64,000 bases of DNA. Origin: Rhizobium sp. NZLR1. Its GTDB lineage: Bacteria; Pseudomonadota; Alphaproteobacteria; Rhizobiales; Rhizobiaceae. The notes under the pieces were generated by a model that was not told the origin of the DNA, searched no databases, and worked only from the letters and a program-made list of their open reading frames with translations. Every line of letters begins with the position of its first letter. The stretch's first letter is position 1. The DNA lies in NCBI RefSeq assembly GCF_017357385.1, contig NZ_CP071635.1, forward strand, positions 186,001 to 250,000, in the 5' to 3' direction. This document shows, in pieces, positions 8,259 to 17,600 of this stretch. The position numbers and the translations under genes are program-made.

Positions 8259-8990
8259 GTGCTTTTCCCACTCGAATCAGCGCTGAAGGCGGATTCCAAG
8301 TCTGTCGCAGCGTCTGGCGACTACGATATCGTCGTCGTTGGTTCCGGCATTTCCGGAGCTATAATTGCCAAGCAGGCTGCAGAAGCTGGCAAGCGTGTCC
8401 TTGTGCTTGAAGCCGGAACCGGTGCCAATAGCTCTTTGGCAGGCTATAACGATCTGCTGACGACCTTCTATTCGGCAGCCACCAAGGATAACCAGTCGCC
8501 CTTTCCGCTGAATGCGAACGCGGCCATGCCCCGCAGCACGCAGCTTCGCAAGCTGCAGGCGGGGGAAACCGATAGCTCGACCTATATCGTTCAATCCGGA
8601 CCTTATGCGGCAATATGCGGCCCATCCTGTCGTTCACGGTTCCGGAATATACCATGAAGGGTGCCGCCTATGGCCGCCAGTTTGCGCGCACCGTCTTTAC
8701 GCGTCTGGGCGCGCAGGATCATACCCATTACGACCCTAGCGATTTCGGCTGTGTGGCCTATGAGGCAAGGCTATGCGATCCGCGGCGGCAATCATCTGGC
8801 CGGCACCCACATCATGGGAACGACGAAGACCAATTCCGTCGTGGACAAGAACCAGCGCAGCTGGGACCACGAAAACCTCTATCTGGTGGGCGGCGGCAGC
8901 ATGCCGACGATCGGCACGGCCAATGTCACCTTGACGCTGGCCGCCATGTGCTTCCGAAGCGGCCGCGACATTCTGAAGTCTCTGCACTGA
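8259..8990 (+). pseudogene. GMC-type FAD oxidoreductase, internally deleted and frameshifted
   Basis: The N-terminus has the FAD-binding Rossmann motif (DYDIVVVGSGISGAIIAKQA and VLVLEAG). After about 115 codons (STYIVQSGP) the frame is lost. Sense resumes in another frame with ILSFTVPEYTMKGAAYGRQF, and again in a third with the C-terminal GMC signature GGNHLAGTHIMGTTKTNS...NLYLVGGGSMPTIGTAN. Full-length relatives have about 520-560 residues and this locus retains about 245, so more than half is deleted and at least two shifts are present. It was probably the catalytic subunit of a sugar-alcohol or related dehydrogenase. It cannot be functional as it stands. Confidence 0.8.
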
Positions 8991-9089
8991 ACAAAGACCA
9001 ATATCCGATACGCGGAACGAACTGCGGGACTCGACGCAAGCGACACGAAGCCGGACTGTGCACCTAACTATATTCCAGGGAGCTTGAGG

Positions 9090-10205
9090 ATGGATCCTTA
9101 TGGCATTAAGACGCTCGATGAGCTGAAAGAGTTTCTCCACCGTGCGATGCAGCTCGAACATGCGACGATTCCGCCGTATCTGACTGCACTTTACTCGATT
9201 AAGCCCGGTGTAAACCGGGATGCGGCGCAAGTTCTTCGCGTGATCGTCGTGGAAGAAATGCTGGATTTGACCATTGCGGCCAATATCCTCAATGCCATCG
9301 GTGGCACGCCGGATCTTACTAGGCCAGATTTCGCGGTTAACTATCCCGCCTCGCTCCCTGACGGCGAGACCGACTTTAAGGTCAGCATACAGGCTTTCAG
9401 CCGTGAAGCGCTGGCGACATTCTTGAAAATCGAGCGGCCGGCCCGGCGCCCCGAACATCTCGCTGGCAAGGGCCTGATACAACGCAAGAACTCCCCGCAT
9501 ATCACAGCGCTTGGCAGTGATCCGAGGCACGAAGATCTCCATTTTTACAGTATTGGCGAGTTCTATTCGGCAATCGCAGACGGCATCAAATACTTAGAAG
9601 CCGAAGCGCGCCGGGCGGGCACAACGATTTTTATCGGCGACAAGTTTCGCCAGATTACCTCGGAATATTATTATTCCGGCGGCGGTGAGTTGTTTCCCGT
9701 GACCGATCTGAAAAGCGCCCTCGAAGCCATAGAGCTCATCATGGAACAGGGCGAAGGTGACGGTGGTGGTATCTACGACGATGACGAGCACGAACTGGCC
9801 CATTACTATCGTTTCGATGAACTGGTCAAAGGCCGCTATTACCGGAAAGGTGATCAGCCCGACCACCCCACGGGTCCGCATTTGCAGGTCGACTGGGAAG
9901 GCGCTTATGCCATCAAACCGAACCTCAAGGTGGCGGAAATATCCAAAGGCTCGGAATTGCGTGAGGCGGCGACCGACTTCAATACATGTTATGGCGAGTT
10001 TCTGGAGCTTTTGACGCGTGCCTATAATGGCCAGCCGAGCTTGCTGCTGGAAGCCGTTCCGATCATGTTCGAATTCCGCAATATAATCGTTGAACTGATC
10101 CGCAATCCCCTGCCGGGCCATCCCGGTAAGTACAGCAGCCCCACCTACGAGATTCCCCACAGTGCCAAACAGGCTGTCACCGGGCAGGCGGAGGTGATCG
10201 CATGA
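9090..10205 (+). CDS. Ferritin-like diiron protein of the VioB/RebD-type domain family
   Basis: The product has 371 residues. The first 220 form the ferritin-like domain seen in VioB/RebD-type imine-dimer synthases and many stand-alone proteins. Helices carry carboxylate/His ligands in LHRAMQLEHATIPPYLTALY and VIVVEEMLDLTIAANILNAI, and later HELAHYYRFDELVKGRYY. I use the ATG at 9090, which has GGGAGCTTGAGG upstream, rather than the TTG two codons before. The stop overlaps the start of the next gene (ATGA). It is the only intact gene between 8 and 10.5 kb. The substrate is unknown; its neighbours suggest an oxidative reaction coupled to a GMC oxidoreductase. Confidence 0.75.
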   Translation: MDPYGIKTLDELKEFLHRAMQLEHATIPPYLTALYSIKPGVNRDAAQVLRVIVVEEMLDLTIAANILNAIGGTPDLTRPDFAVNYPASLPDGETDFKVSIQAFSREALATFLKIERPARRPEHLAGKGLIQRKNSPHITALGSDPRHEDLHFYSIGEFYSAIADGIKYLEAEARRAGTTIFIGDKFRQITSEYYYSGGGELFPVTDLKSALEAIELIMEQGEGDGGGIYDDDEHELAHYYRFDELVKGRYYRKGDQPDHPTGPHLQVDWEGAYAIKPNLKVAEISKGSELREAATDFNTCYGEFLELLTRAYNGQPSLLLEAVPIMFEFRNIIVELIRNPLPGHPGKYSSPTYEIPHSAKQAVTGQAEVIA

Positions 10206-10476
10206 GTAGCCGTTTCGATGCATTTCTCGACCTTTCTGTCGAATTGACGGCCTTTTCCCGCTTCGATCTTTTGGGAGGGGGCCTGGCGGAACTCTCGACA
10301 CGCTCGACACGGTGGTCGGGAGCGAGGTCGCCGACACGCTGCTCACCGCCCTTCGTCACCTTGCCCCATCCGTTCAGTTCCACATCCGTGCACCAACGCC
10401 AGAAAACATAAGACATAAAATCACTGTTCCTCTTCGCATTCAGATGGGAGATCGCACGACAGCCGAGCCGTACTAA
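10202..10476 (+). pseudogene. Sorbitol-dehydrogenase-like subunit fragment, frameshifted
   Basis: The ATG overlaps the stop of the ferritin-like gene. The start MSSRFDAFLDLSVELTAFSRF resembles the FAD-sorbitol-dehydrogenase subunit family. Near 10280 the sense moves to another frame (TLDTLDTVVGSEVADTLLTA LRHLAPS), which continues to a TAA at 10474. The last third passes through a 38-base repeat that is probably an IS end, so the native C-terminus has been replaced. Translational coupling to the ferritin-like gene suggests that the intact proteins once formed a complex. Confidence 0.5.
10364..10401 (-). repeat. 38-base repeat, copy B (solo IS end)
   Basis: This is an inverted copy of 5942-5979 with 37 of 38 bases identical. 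No transposase sequence adjoins it, so it looks like the stub left after deletion of an IS5-type element. Confidence 0.6.
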
Positions 10477-10497
10477 ACCGCGCGGGCCGCGGGCCGT

Positions 10498-11349
10498 TCA
10501 ATCCACGGGGACCGGCAATTTTAACAATGATTGCCGGTCGATCTTGCCTGTTCCGGTCTTCGGCAGTTCGGCGACATACTGAATTATGCGTGGGTATTTG
10601 TGGGGCATCAAAGTCGATTTCACGTAGTCGCGCAGGATGCGGGTTTGCACATCGCCGTGCACTGCGCCATCGCGCAATTTCACCGCGGCCCGCAATGTCA
10701 TACGGCGATCCTCCAATTTCATGTGCGAGGATGGCGCACTCATGCACGTAGGGATGTTCGTTGAGGCAGCGTTCAACCTCCATCGGCCAGACCCATTGCC
10801 CGGAGACTTTGATCAAATCGTCGGTGCGACCCAGAAAGTAATAATAACTATCCAGTCTCCACGCATCGTCTCGCTCGTCTTGTCGGCGCGGTTCCAATAG
10901 CAAGGCGCGGAAGAATGACCGCAGATGAGCATTGCGCCCTCCTCGCCCGGTTCTACCGGCTCACCATCTGGCGTGACGAGCCTGATTTCGTAGCCCGGAA
11001 CGCGCGCGCCGGCGGCACCGATACGGTGATCGTCGAGTTGATTGGAAAGATAGATGTGTAAAAGCTCGGTCGAACCCAGCCCTTCGGTCGGACCGTGCCC
11101 GGTAAGATGTTTCCAGGCATTGTAGACGTCTTCCGGGAGGATTTCGGCCGCCGACATCGATTGCCGCAGCGACGAGAGATCCGTTGTCTTGGCTGAATTT
11201 GCGCGAACTAGAGCAGTGTAGAGGGTCGGCAACCCAAAAAGTACGGTTGGTTTGAACGTTTCGACCATGTCCAGCACGGCCTCAGGCGCGGGGAACTGGC
11301 CTTCCGCACAGTGCCAGTTTGATCCCTTGTTGCTGGTCCAGTCTCCCAC
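10498..11349 (-). pseudogene. Benzoate/4-hydroxybenzoate-CoA ligase-like enzyme, C-terminal half in three frames
   Basis: The minus strand reads the second half of an acyl-adenylate-forming enzyme. From about 11300 the pieces are FKPTVLFGLPTLYTALVRAN, GPTEGLGSTELLHIYLSNQ (adenylate-binding GSTE motif) and the region up to MRGDW. A shift then leads to SYYYFLGRTDDLIKVSGQWV (hinge GRxDD...K) near 10850, and another to the C-terminal lobe, where PKTGTGKIDRQSLLKL holds the catalytic Lys. The N-terminal half is absent and at least two frameshifts are present. Relatives activate aromatic acids to CoA thioesters. This gene is dead. Confidence 0.8.
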
Positions 11350-11423
11350 TTTGCATCCGAGTGGCTGTCATGCAGCACCGCCTCTCGCATTTTCCTCGGT
11401 TTTGGCGATGCCGAATGCAACTG

Positions 11424-12900
11424 TCAGAATTGCTCTTTCACTGTGTCGACCGCTGCTAGAAGGAGATGAACCCCCTTCTCGATCTGCTGTGGGGTCAGGG
11501 CTGAATACCCCATTACAAGCCCGAGCTTGTATGCCGTCGCCTCATCTGGTTGTGGCTCATAAAGGGCTGAGATGCCATGAACTCCAATGCCGGCGCGTTG
11601 TGCGGTTTCCTGCAAAGCCGTCTCGGACGACTTCGGCAATTCGTTGAACCAGACCACAACATGCAATCCGGCATCAGCGCCTTCCACCGTGACCCGCTCG
11701 CCGAATGCGCACTGCAGTGCTTTCAACAACGTCTCACGGCGGTCTCTGTTCAGCCGCCGTACGCGGCGCACATGGCCTTCATAACCGCCGCGTTCGATGA
11801 AAGCCGCCAAGGCTTCCTGCTCGGTCACCGGCGAATGTCTGTCGAACAGTTGCTTGGCGGTTGCGAACACGTCCTGCAGTTTCGGCGGCACAACGAGATA
11901 TCCGATGCGCATCATCGGCGACAGCGTTTTGGAAATCGTACCGAGATAGATGACGTTGCTTCCAGCCTCCAGACTATGAACAGGAGGCACCGGACTGATG
12001 TCATAGCGGTATTCGCTGTCGTAATCGTCCTCAATCACGTAGGCGTTGTTTTCCCGCGCCCATTCGAGAAGTTGATGACGGCGAGAAATCGGCATCACGC
12101 CGCCAAGCGGAAACTGGTGGGAAGGGGTGACATAGGCCAGATGAGCCCGTACTCCCTCCAAGAGCTCGGTCTTCAGACCCTCGCCGTCGACGGCGAGGGG
12201 GACCGGAGAGGCGCCGGTGCTGGCGAAGATCTGACGAGCCATTCGATAGCTAGGGTTTTCGATGACGAACTCGCTGCCAGGGTCGAGCAGAAGCCGTGCG
12301 CAAAGGTCTAAGCCTTGCTGGGATCCGTTCACGATGATGATTTGCTCCAGATCGCACTGCAATGTTCTGGCGCGCCAAAGATATCCTCGCAGGGCTTGCC
12401 GTAAACGCCGCGATCCTCGCGGGTCATCATAGGCAAGTCGGCTCGGTCGCTGAGCGATGACCGCATTGACAGCTTTCTTCCAGGCAAGCGCCGGAAAATC
12501 GGATGGAGCGAGGTCTCCGTAACGGAAATCAATCATAAGAGTTGGGCAAACAATCGAGCCATGGCGGTGTCGCCCGAAGCCTTTCGCCATAGGCCGACAG
12601 GCGCTGAGCACCCTGCTGCTTGAGCCTGGCATCGCTCGGACGGTGTCCGAATGGAAACGCTGCAACCCGCGCGCGGGCACCTTGGCGCTGCTCCACGAAG
12701 CCCTCCCCCGCAAGCTGCTCATAGGCGACTGTCACCGTCGTTCGCGACACACCAAGTTCATTCGCCAGATTTCGCGATGATGGCAACTGACCGCCAGCTT
12801 CATAAACGTGGCTCAGGATCTGATCCTTGAGCGCCTCGTAGATCTGGCGTGCTCCCATTTTCGCGTGCTTGGCTATTGCCTGGCTTTCCAACTGGACCAT
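11424..12900 (-). pseudogene. MocR/GabR-type regulator (GntR-wHTH fused to aminotransferase fold), frameshifted
   Basis: From the ATG at 12900 a winged-helix GntR domain is read (ALKDQILSHVYEAGGQLPSS RNLANELGVSRTTV), then a linker to about residue 120. The frame ends TGA at about 12529. A second frame picks up at IDFRYGDLAPSDFPALAWKK and gives the full class I aminotransferase-like domain, with the PLP lysine in YLGTISKTLSPMMRIG, down to 11424. A single-base change near 12535 separates the two. The family binds PLP or amino-acid adducts and activates adjacent amino-acid or vitamin genes. It is divergent from the gamma-lyase gene at 12980, its likely target. Whether the shift is real or a base error decides whether it works. 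Confidence 0.75.
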
Positions 12901-12979
12901 TTTCTTTCCGCAGAACTGGATGTTTCGAGCGGACCAGTATGCTGCCACTGTGGTCGGAAGCAAAGAGGATACCGAACCA
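12901..12979. promoter_or_regulatory. Divergent control region between MocR-type gene and PLP-lyase gene
   Basis: Only about 80 bases separate the two divergent starts. AACTGGA occurs twice in direct orientation, at 12890-12896 and 12914-12920, 24 bases apart. An inverted relative, GGACCAGT, lies near 12931. MocR-type proteins typically bind direct repeats in such regions. AAAGAGGAT at 12962-12970 is the ribosome binding site of the rightward gene. The operator call is inferred. Confidence 0.4.
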
Positions 12980-14215
12980 ATGACGGCCAGCAGCGAACAA
13001 GACAATGTCCAGGACCACTCCGATCCGTCGCATGGCGCGCGTCTCGGATTTGATACCCGCGCAATCCATCACGCGTTCGATCCTGCTGACTTCTCAAGAG
13101 CAGTGCAGCCACCTGTCTTTCTGACATCGACCTATGGCTTTGAGAGCGTTGCGGCAAATGATGCCGCCGCAGCGCTCGGGGGCAGGCTGTATGCCCGCGA
13201 ATATAACCCGACCACAGAGATCCTCGAGAAGAGGCTCGCCAACCTGGAAGGGGCCGAGGCAGGGCTTGTGGTATCGACCGGAATGGCCGCGTTCGGCACC
13301 CTGGTCCTATCTTTGCTGTCGCAGGGAGATGAGCTTGTCGTGCACAAGACGCTCTATTCGAATACGGTTGCGATGGTCGAGCAGTGTCTGCCTCGCTTCG
13401 GGATCAGGGTAGTCCCGGTTGACCTATCGAATCCGAACAATCTCGACGCGGCGATCACAGATAAAACCCGTTTGGTCTATTTCGAGACGCCGGTAAATCC
13501 GCTAAGCGCCATCCTCGATATCTCCGCCATCGCAGCGCGCGCCCATGCGCGGAATGTAAAGGTCGCGGTCGATAGCACTTTCGCTTCGCCGTCACTGCAG
13601 CGCCCGATCGAGCACGGCGCAGACATTGTGCTGCATTCGCTGACGAAATACATCAACGGGCACGGCGATACCCTGGGCGGAGCGCTGCTTGGAGACGCTG
13701 AAACACTCCATACGCTGCACGAAACCGGCCTGCGCTACATCACAGGGGCGACATTGTCGCCGCACTCTGCATTCCTGATCCTGCGCGGCCTGAAGACGCT
13801 GTCTCTGCGGATGGAGCGACACAGTGCTTCGGCACTGATAATCGCGCACATGCTTGAGGCGCATCCCGCCGTTGCCTGGGTGAGCTATCCCTTCCTGGAC
13901 TCCCATCCCGATCATACGATCGCCCACAAGCAAATGACGCAGGGGGCCGGCATGCTTGCTTTCGGCCTTCATGCGGGCTTCGACGGTGCACGGACGATGC
14001 TGGACCGGCTTCAACTGCTGACGCGCGCCGTGAGCCTGGGGGACACGGACAGTCTCATCTATCATCCGGCCAGCATAACCCGGGCGCGCCAGGCGATCCG
14101 GAAAGATGCTCATCTGATCGAAGGAGTTGGGGAAGACCTCGTCCGTCTCTCGGTCGGGCTTGAAGATGTCAGCGACCTCGTCGCCGATCTGCGTCAGGCT
14201 CTGCAAGATTTATGA
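12980..14215 (+). CDS. PLP-dependent gamma-lyase/gamma-synthase (methionine gamma-lyase-like)
   Basis: A 411-residue protein of the Cys/Met-metabolism PLP family. Motifs in order are YAREYNPTTEILEKRLANLE (residues 71-90, the Tyr and Arg that bind cofactor phosphate across the dimer), STGMAA (99-104), VYFETPVNP (167-174) and the Schiff-base lysine K223 in LHSLTKYINGHGD. Length matches methionine gamma-lyase and O-acetylhomoserine sulfhydrylase. Motifs alone do not separate lyase from synthase. The start ATG at 12980 has a good AAAGAGGA site. The divergent MocR-type gene is the expected regulator, and a DapA-family gene followed before IS6 cut it. The set may degrade an amino acid. Confidence 0.8.
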   Translation: MTASSEQDNVQDHSDPSHGARLGFDTRAIHHAFDPADFSRAVQPPVFLTSTYGFESVAANDAAAALGGRLYAREYNPTTEILEKRLANLEGAEAGLVVSTGMAAFGTLVLSLLSQGDELVVHKTLYSNTVAMVEQCLPRFGIRVVPVDLSNPNNLDAAITDKTRLVYFETPVNPLSAILDISAIAARAHARNVKVAVDSTFASPSLQRPIEHGADIVLHSLTKYINGHGDTLGGALLGDAETLHTLHETGLRYITGATLSPHSAFLILRGLKTLSLRMERHSASALIIAHMLEAHPAVAWVSYPFLDSHPDHTIAHKQMTQGAGMLAFGLHAGFDGARTMLDRLQLLTRAVSLGDTDSLIYHPASITRARQAIRKDAHLIEGVGEDLVRLSVGLEDVSDLVADLRQALQDL

Positions 14216-14276
14216 CGTGGCAGGGCTCAATCGATAACCAACGTCTCGGCAAATGAGACGAACCCCGGAGTATAAA

Positions 14277-14366
14277 ATGAAATTTTTGAGCGGCCTGTCC
14301 GCGTTCCCTATCACGCCCATGGATCGCGACGGCCAGATCGATGCGGAAGCGGCATCGTCAACTTAA
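14277..14366 (+). pseudogene. DapA-family (dihydrodipicolinate synthase-like) N-terminal stub
   Basis: Twenty-nine codons begin MKFLSGLSAFPITPMDRDGQ and then IDAEA, the standard opening of the DHDPS/N-acetylneuraminate lyase family (first beta strand and the G-x-I-D segment). The IS6 element starts at 14351, so the last residues and the stop are IS sequence. The remaining 270 or so codons are not found beyond the IS. The gene stood directly downstream of the PLP lyase, probably in the same operon. Confidence 0.75.
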
Positions 14367-15158
14367 CGGAATGTGGAATTCGATGTGCGATGAAGGTTGA
14401 TGACAGACCGTGATCCACTCTATCGTCGACATTGCTTTCCCGCTGAAGTTATTGCCCACGCCGTGTGGCTCTATTTCCGTTTCCCTCTGAGCCTGCGAAT
14501 GGTCGAGGACTTGCTGGCTGCCCGTGGGATCATTGTCTCGCACCAGACCGTCCGGCTGTGGGCGGAGAAATTCGGCCACACCTTTGCCAACGAGATCCGT
14601 CGTCGATCATCCGGTCGGCTTGGGGACAAGTGGCATCTCGATGAAGCCGTTGTTTCAATTCCGCGGCAAGAAGCATTGGCTGTGGCGCGCAGTTGATCAG
14701 GACGGTTTCGTCCTGGAGGTTCTCGTACAAAGCCGCCGAAATGCAAAGGCCGCCAAGCGCCTGATGCGCAAGCTCTTGAAGGGTCAGGGACGGTCGCCGC
14801 GTGCGATGATCACCGACAAGCTGCAGTCCTACGGCGCAGCAAAGCGAGAGATCATGCCGGGTGTAGAGCATCGCTCCCACAAAGGGTTGAATAATCGGGC
14901 GGAGAATTCTCACCAACCAGTCCGGCGGCGAGAGCGGATCATGAAGCGCTTCAAGTCACAGCGACATCTACAACGCTTCGTCTCCATCCATGATCCGATC
15001 CCAACCTATTTCAAATCCCGCGCCACGACATCTCCTCCGGCCACCATCGCGAACTGCGCACGGCGGCGATGAGCCTGTGGGCGAAAATTGCCCGAGCATG
15101 AGAGATATCTGCGGATGGCGTCTTTCGCTGGCCTTTCATCCCTTAAGTTTACCATGCC
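14351..15158 (+). mobile_element. IS6-family insertion sequence (degenerate)
   Basis: An element of about 808 bases. The left end GGCATCGTCAACTTAACGG (14351-14369) is matched in inverted form at the right end, 15140-15158, where the complement reads GGCATGGTAAACTTAAGGG. This is about 16 of 19 matches. It contains one broken IS6 transposase gene. The flanking 8-mers (GCGGAAGC and GGCGGGAT) are not duplicates. IS6 elements move by cointegration and often leave adjacent deletions, which fits the missing DapA remainder. Confidence 0.75.
14400..15101 (+). pseudogene. IS6-family transposase with two frameshifts
   Basis: The parts join as a standard protein of about 235 residues. They are FPAEVIAHAVWLYFRFPLSL, the zinc/HTH region, DKWHLDEAVVSI (first catalytic Asp), then after one extra C near 14655 RGKKHWLWRAVDQDGFVLEV (second Asp), MITDKLQSYGAAKREI, and NNRAENSHQPVRRRERIMKR with the catalytic Glu. 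A second shift near 15000 restores the usual end, HRELRTAAMSLWAKIARA. The transposase cannot be made as one chain, so this copy should be immobile unless helped in trans. Confidence 0.85.
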
Positions 15159-15310
15159 GGCGGGATTGGCAGATGCGCCTGCCATGATCTGCCTAACAGG
15201 TACGGACAGTTAGGGCTTGGTCTTAGCATGCAGTCACGACTTGATGTAAGGTCGCATCAACTGCTTTGCCTCTTGAAAAAATCCGCTCATTCGTCAGGCG
15301 AGCACATCAG
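15159..15310. other. Short gap after IS6, no gene seen
   Basis: No convincing coding sequence or RNA structure is visible. It may hold the eroded downstream boundary of the locus interrupted by the IS. Confidence 0.35.
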
Positions 15311-16516
15311 CTACGAGGCAATACCAGCAATCGCTTCCAGGAATGCATCGATCTCTTCCTCGGTATTGTAATAATGTGGCGACGTTCGCACCACGGGCGG
15401 GAGTTGTCGCGTAGAGGCGTCGACGGGTGTACTGGAAGGAGGGGAAACTGAGACGTTGATTCCCTTGCCTGTCAAATAAGCCATGACAGCTGACGAGTCC
15501 CAGTCGTTGACAGTGAATGAGATGATGGACGCAAGGGGCGTCCCGAGATCATGTACGGACACGGCACGCATCCCCCTCAGGCCTTCGCGAAGCTTTGACG
15601 AAAGGTGATTGCAGCGCTCTTCGATATTTTCGAGCCCAATGTCGAGCGCGTAGTCCACTGCTGCCCGCAGGCCGAGACGAACCGAATAGTTCTTCTCCCA
15701 CGTTTCAAAACGTCTGGCATCAGGTCTCAATTCGTATCGATCCGGTGCAGTCAAAGGCGCACCATAGAGATCGATCATGGCTGGCTCGATCTTCTCCAGG
15801 ACGGATTTGCGCATGTACATGAAACCAGTGCCCCGCGGCGCACGGAGAAACTTCCTGCCCGTAGCGGTAAGGATGTCGCAGCCAAGGGCGTTAACATCCA
15901 TCGGGATTTGCCCCGCGGCTTGGCATGCGTCGAGCAGATAGAGAATGCCATTTTCGCGCGCTATTCGGCCGATCGCTGCTGCTGGATTGATAAGCCCGCC
16001 GTTGGTCGGGATCCAGGTGACCGCTATCAACCGAACGCGATCATCGATCATTTTCGCCAGTGCGTCCGGATCAAGGACCCCAGAAGCGTCATTCGGAATG
16101 ACTTCGATCGATACGCCGGTGCGCTTGGCAACCTGCAGAAAGGCGATGTAGTTGGCTGCAAATTCGGCACTTGCCGTCAGGATCCGGTCTCCAGGTCCGA
16201 AAGAGAGGGAATAGAAGGCGCGTTGCCAAGCGATCGTCGCATTTTCAGCTATCGCAATCTCGTCGCGGCCACAGTTTACGAATGTAGCCAAGCTGTCATA
16301 TGTCCCCTCCAGTAGAGAGTTGGACTCAGCTGCGGCTTCGTATCCGCCGATCTCCCCTTCCCGCCTTAGGTACCCAACCACCGCTTCAATAACAGGGCTC
16401 GGCATCAGCGCAGCGCCAGCATTGTTAAGGTGGTTTCTGTTTTTTGTGCCGGGGGTATCAGCACGCAAGCGAAGAAGGTCCAAAGTCTTGCGAGCGTTGC
16501 GGCTGATTTGCGACAT
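15311..16516 (-). CDS. Class V PLP aminotransferase-fold enzyme (cysteine desulfurase/isopenicillin-N-epimerase-like)
   Basis: The product has 401 residues from the ATG at 16516, which is preceded by AAAGGAAGG. It opens with HLNNAGAALMPSPVIEAV, the substrate-binding start of the class V family. It then has ENATIAWQRAFYS, YLLDACQAAGQIP with the pyridoxal-nitrogen Asp near residue 196, and ATGRKFLRAPRGTGFMY with the Schiff-base lysine K222. No Cys sits in a position typical of group I desulfurases. An amino-acid lyase, racemase or aminotransferase is therefore as likely as desulfuration. It lies downstream of, and on the same strand as, the LysR gene, back to back with the RidA-nitrilase-molybdoenzyme operon. 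Confidence 0.8.
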   Translation of the reverse strand: MSQISRNARKTLDLLRLRADTPGTKNRNHLNNAGAALMPSPVIEAVVGYLRREGEIGGYEAAAESNSLLEGTYDSLATFVNCGRDEIAIAENATIAWQRAFYSLSFGPGDRILTASAEFAANYIAFLQVAKRTGVSIEVIPNDASGVLDPDALAKMIDDRVRLIAVTWIPTNGGLINPAAAIGRIARENGILYLLDACQAAGQIPMDVNALGCDILTATGRKFLRAPRGTGFMYMRKSVLEKIEPAMIDLYGAPLTAPDRYELRPDARRFETWEKNYSVRLGLRAAVDYALDIGLENIEERCNHLSSKLREGLRGMRAVSVHDLGTPLASIISFTVNDWDSSAVMAYLTGKGINVSVSPPSSTPVDASTRQLPPVVRTSPHYYNTEEEIDAFLEAIAGIAS

Positions 16517-16679
16517 GAGGGATTCCTTCCTTTGATCGAGCGTCAATCTTGTTGACGCAATCGGCGTTGTCACGGAAGCTGACAACTTCGCAACCCGATG
16601 TGCAGAATTGAGCGACGGGGCGTAAGCGTCCGCCAATTCAGCCGGCCAGAGCGCTCCGCACAGTCCGATTTGCGAAACT

Positions 16680-17600
16680 TCACGAAGACCAAGGTGAGTT
16701 TCTCAGAAGGCGTTGTTCGTCACGACGTAGCAGCTCTTTCACGAATTGCTTTACGGCTCTCACTCTTGGAAGATAAGCTAGATCCTGGTGTGCTGACATC
16801 CAGATCTCGCGCTCGCCGCTCAGTTCGTCGAGCACTGGAACGAGACCCAGGTTTAGACTGAGTGCGAATTCGGGAAGGGCTACAATTCCTGCGCCCGCAG
16901 ACGCCGCGAACATCTGCGACATCATGCTATTTGAGCTGAACGCTATTTTTGGGGTGGGTACGAGTTCCTCTAGCCAGAGCACGCTTTCAAGCTGAATCAG
17001 CTCCTCGATATAGCCAACAAAGCGGTGCTCGCTAAGATCCGCCGCTTGAGAGGGAACTCCATTGCGCTCAAGATAAGCCTGCGAAGCGAATAAGCCAGTC
17101 TTGAAACGTCCGATCAGCTGACTGTCCAGAGAAGTTCCATGGGGCTTGAAGAAGCTTAGGAATAAATCCGCTTCCCGGCGAGCGACCCGAACCGTTTGCG
17201 GCGATGTTACAAGCTCGAGGTCAAGATCAGGGTGCCGGCTACTGAGTTCAACGAGGCGCTCGGAGAGATAAAGCGTTGCGATGCCTTCCATGGTGGCCAA
17301 TCTGACTGTGCCGCGTATTTCGTCACGATTGCTTACGTCGCTGCGAAGAGCATTCACGCCGTTCTCGATTTCCTCCGCTCGCCGCATTGTAACCAGGCCG
17401 GCCGGTGTCAGCAGAAGTCCGTCCTTGGTCCGCTCGACGAGTGCACCGCCAACCGTATATTCCAGACGAGCAAGCCGGCGAGATACGGTGGAATGGCTGA
17501 CTTTTAGTTCGCGAGCGGCGCCGGTCACGCTCTTGCACCGGACGACGATGAGGAAGAGTTTGAGATCGTCCCAATCAAGATGATCGATTGCAGTCGCCAT
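16680..17600 (-). CDS. LysR-family transcriptional regulator
   Basis: A 306-residue LysR protein. The N-terminal winged helix-turn-helix covers residues 8-66 (WDDLKLFLIVVRCKSVTGAA RELKVSHSTVSRRLARLE). The periplasmic-binding-like effector domain runs from about residue 92 (RGTVRLATMEGIATLYLSER) to 290. It is transcribed away from the RidA operon across a 180-base intergenic region with two inverted repeats, the usual LysR arrangement. It probably controls that operon and perhaps the class V enzyme downstream. The effector is unknown; a nitrile, an amino acid or a sulfur compound would fit the neighbours. Confidence 0.9.
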   Translation of the reverse strand: MATAIDHLDWDDLKLFLIVVRCKSVTGAARELKVSHSTVSRRLARLEYTVGGALVERTKDGLLLTPAGLVTMRRAEEIENGVNALRSDVSNRDEIRGTVRLATMEGIATLYLSERLVELSSRHPDLDLELVTSPQTVRVARREADLFLSFFKPHGTSLDSQLIGRFKTGLFASQAYLERNGVPSQAADLSEHRFVGYIEELIQLESVLWLEELVPTPKIAFSSNSMMSQMFAASAGAGIVALPEFALSLNLGLVPVLDELSGEREIWMSAHQDLAYLPRVRAVKQFVKELLRRDEQRLLRNSPWSS

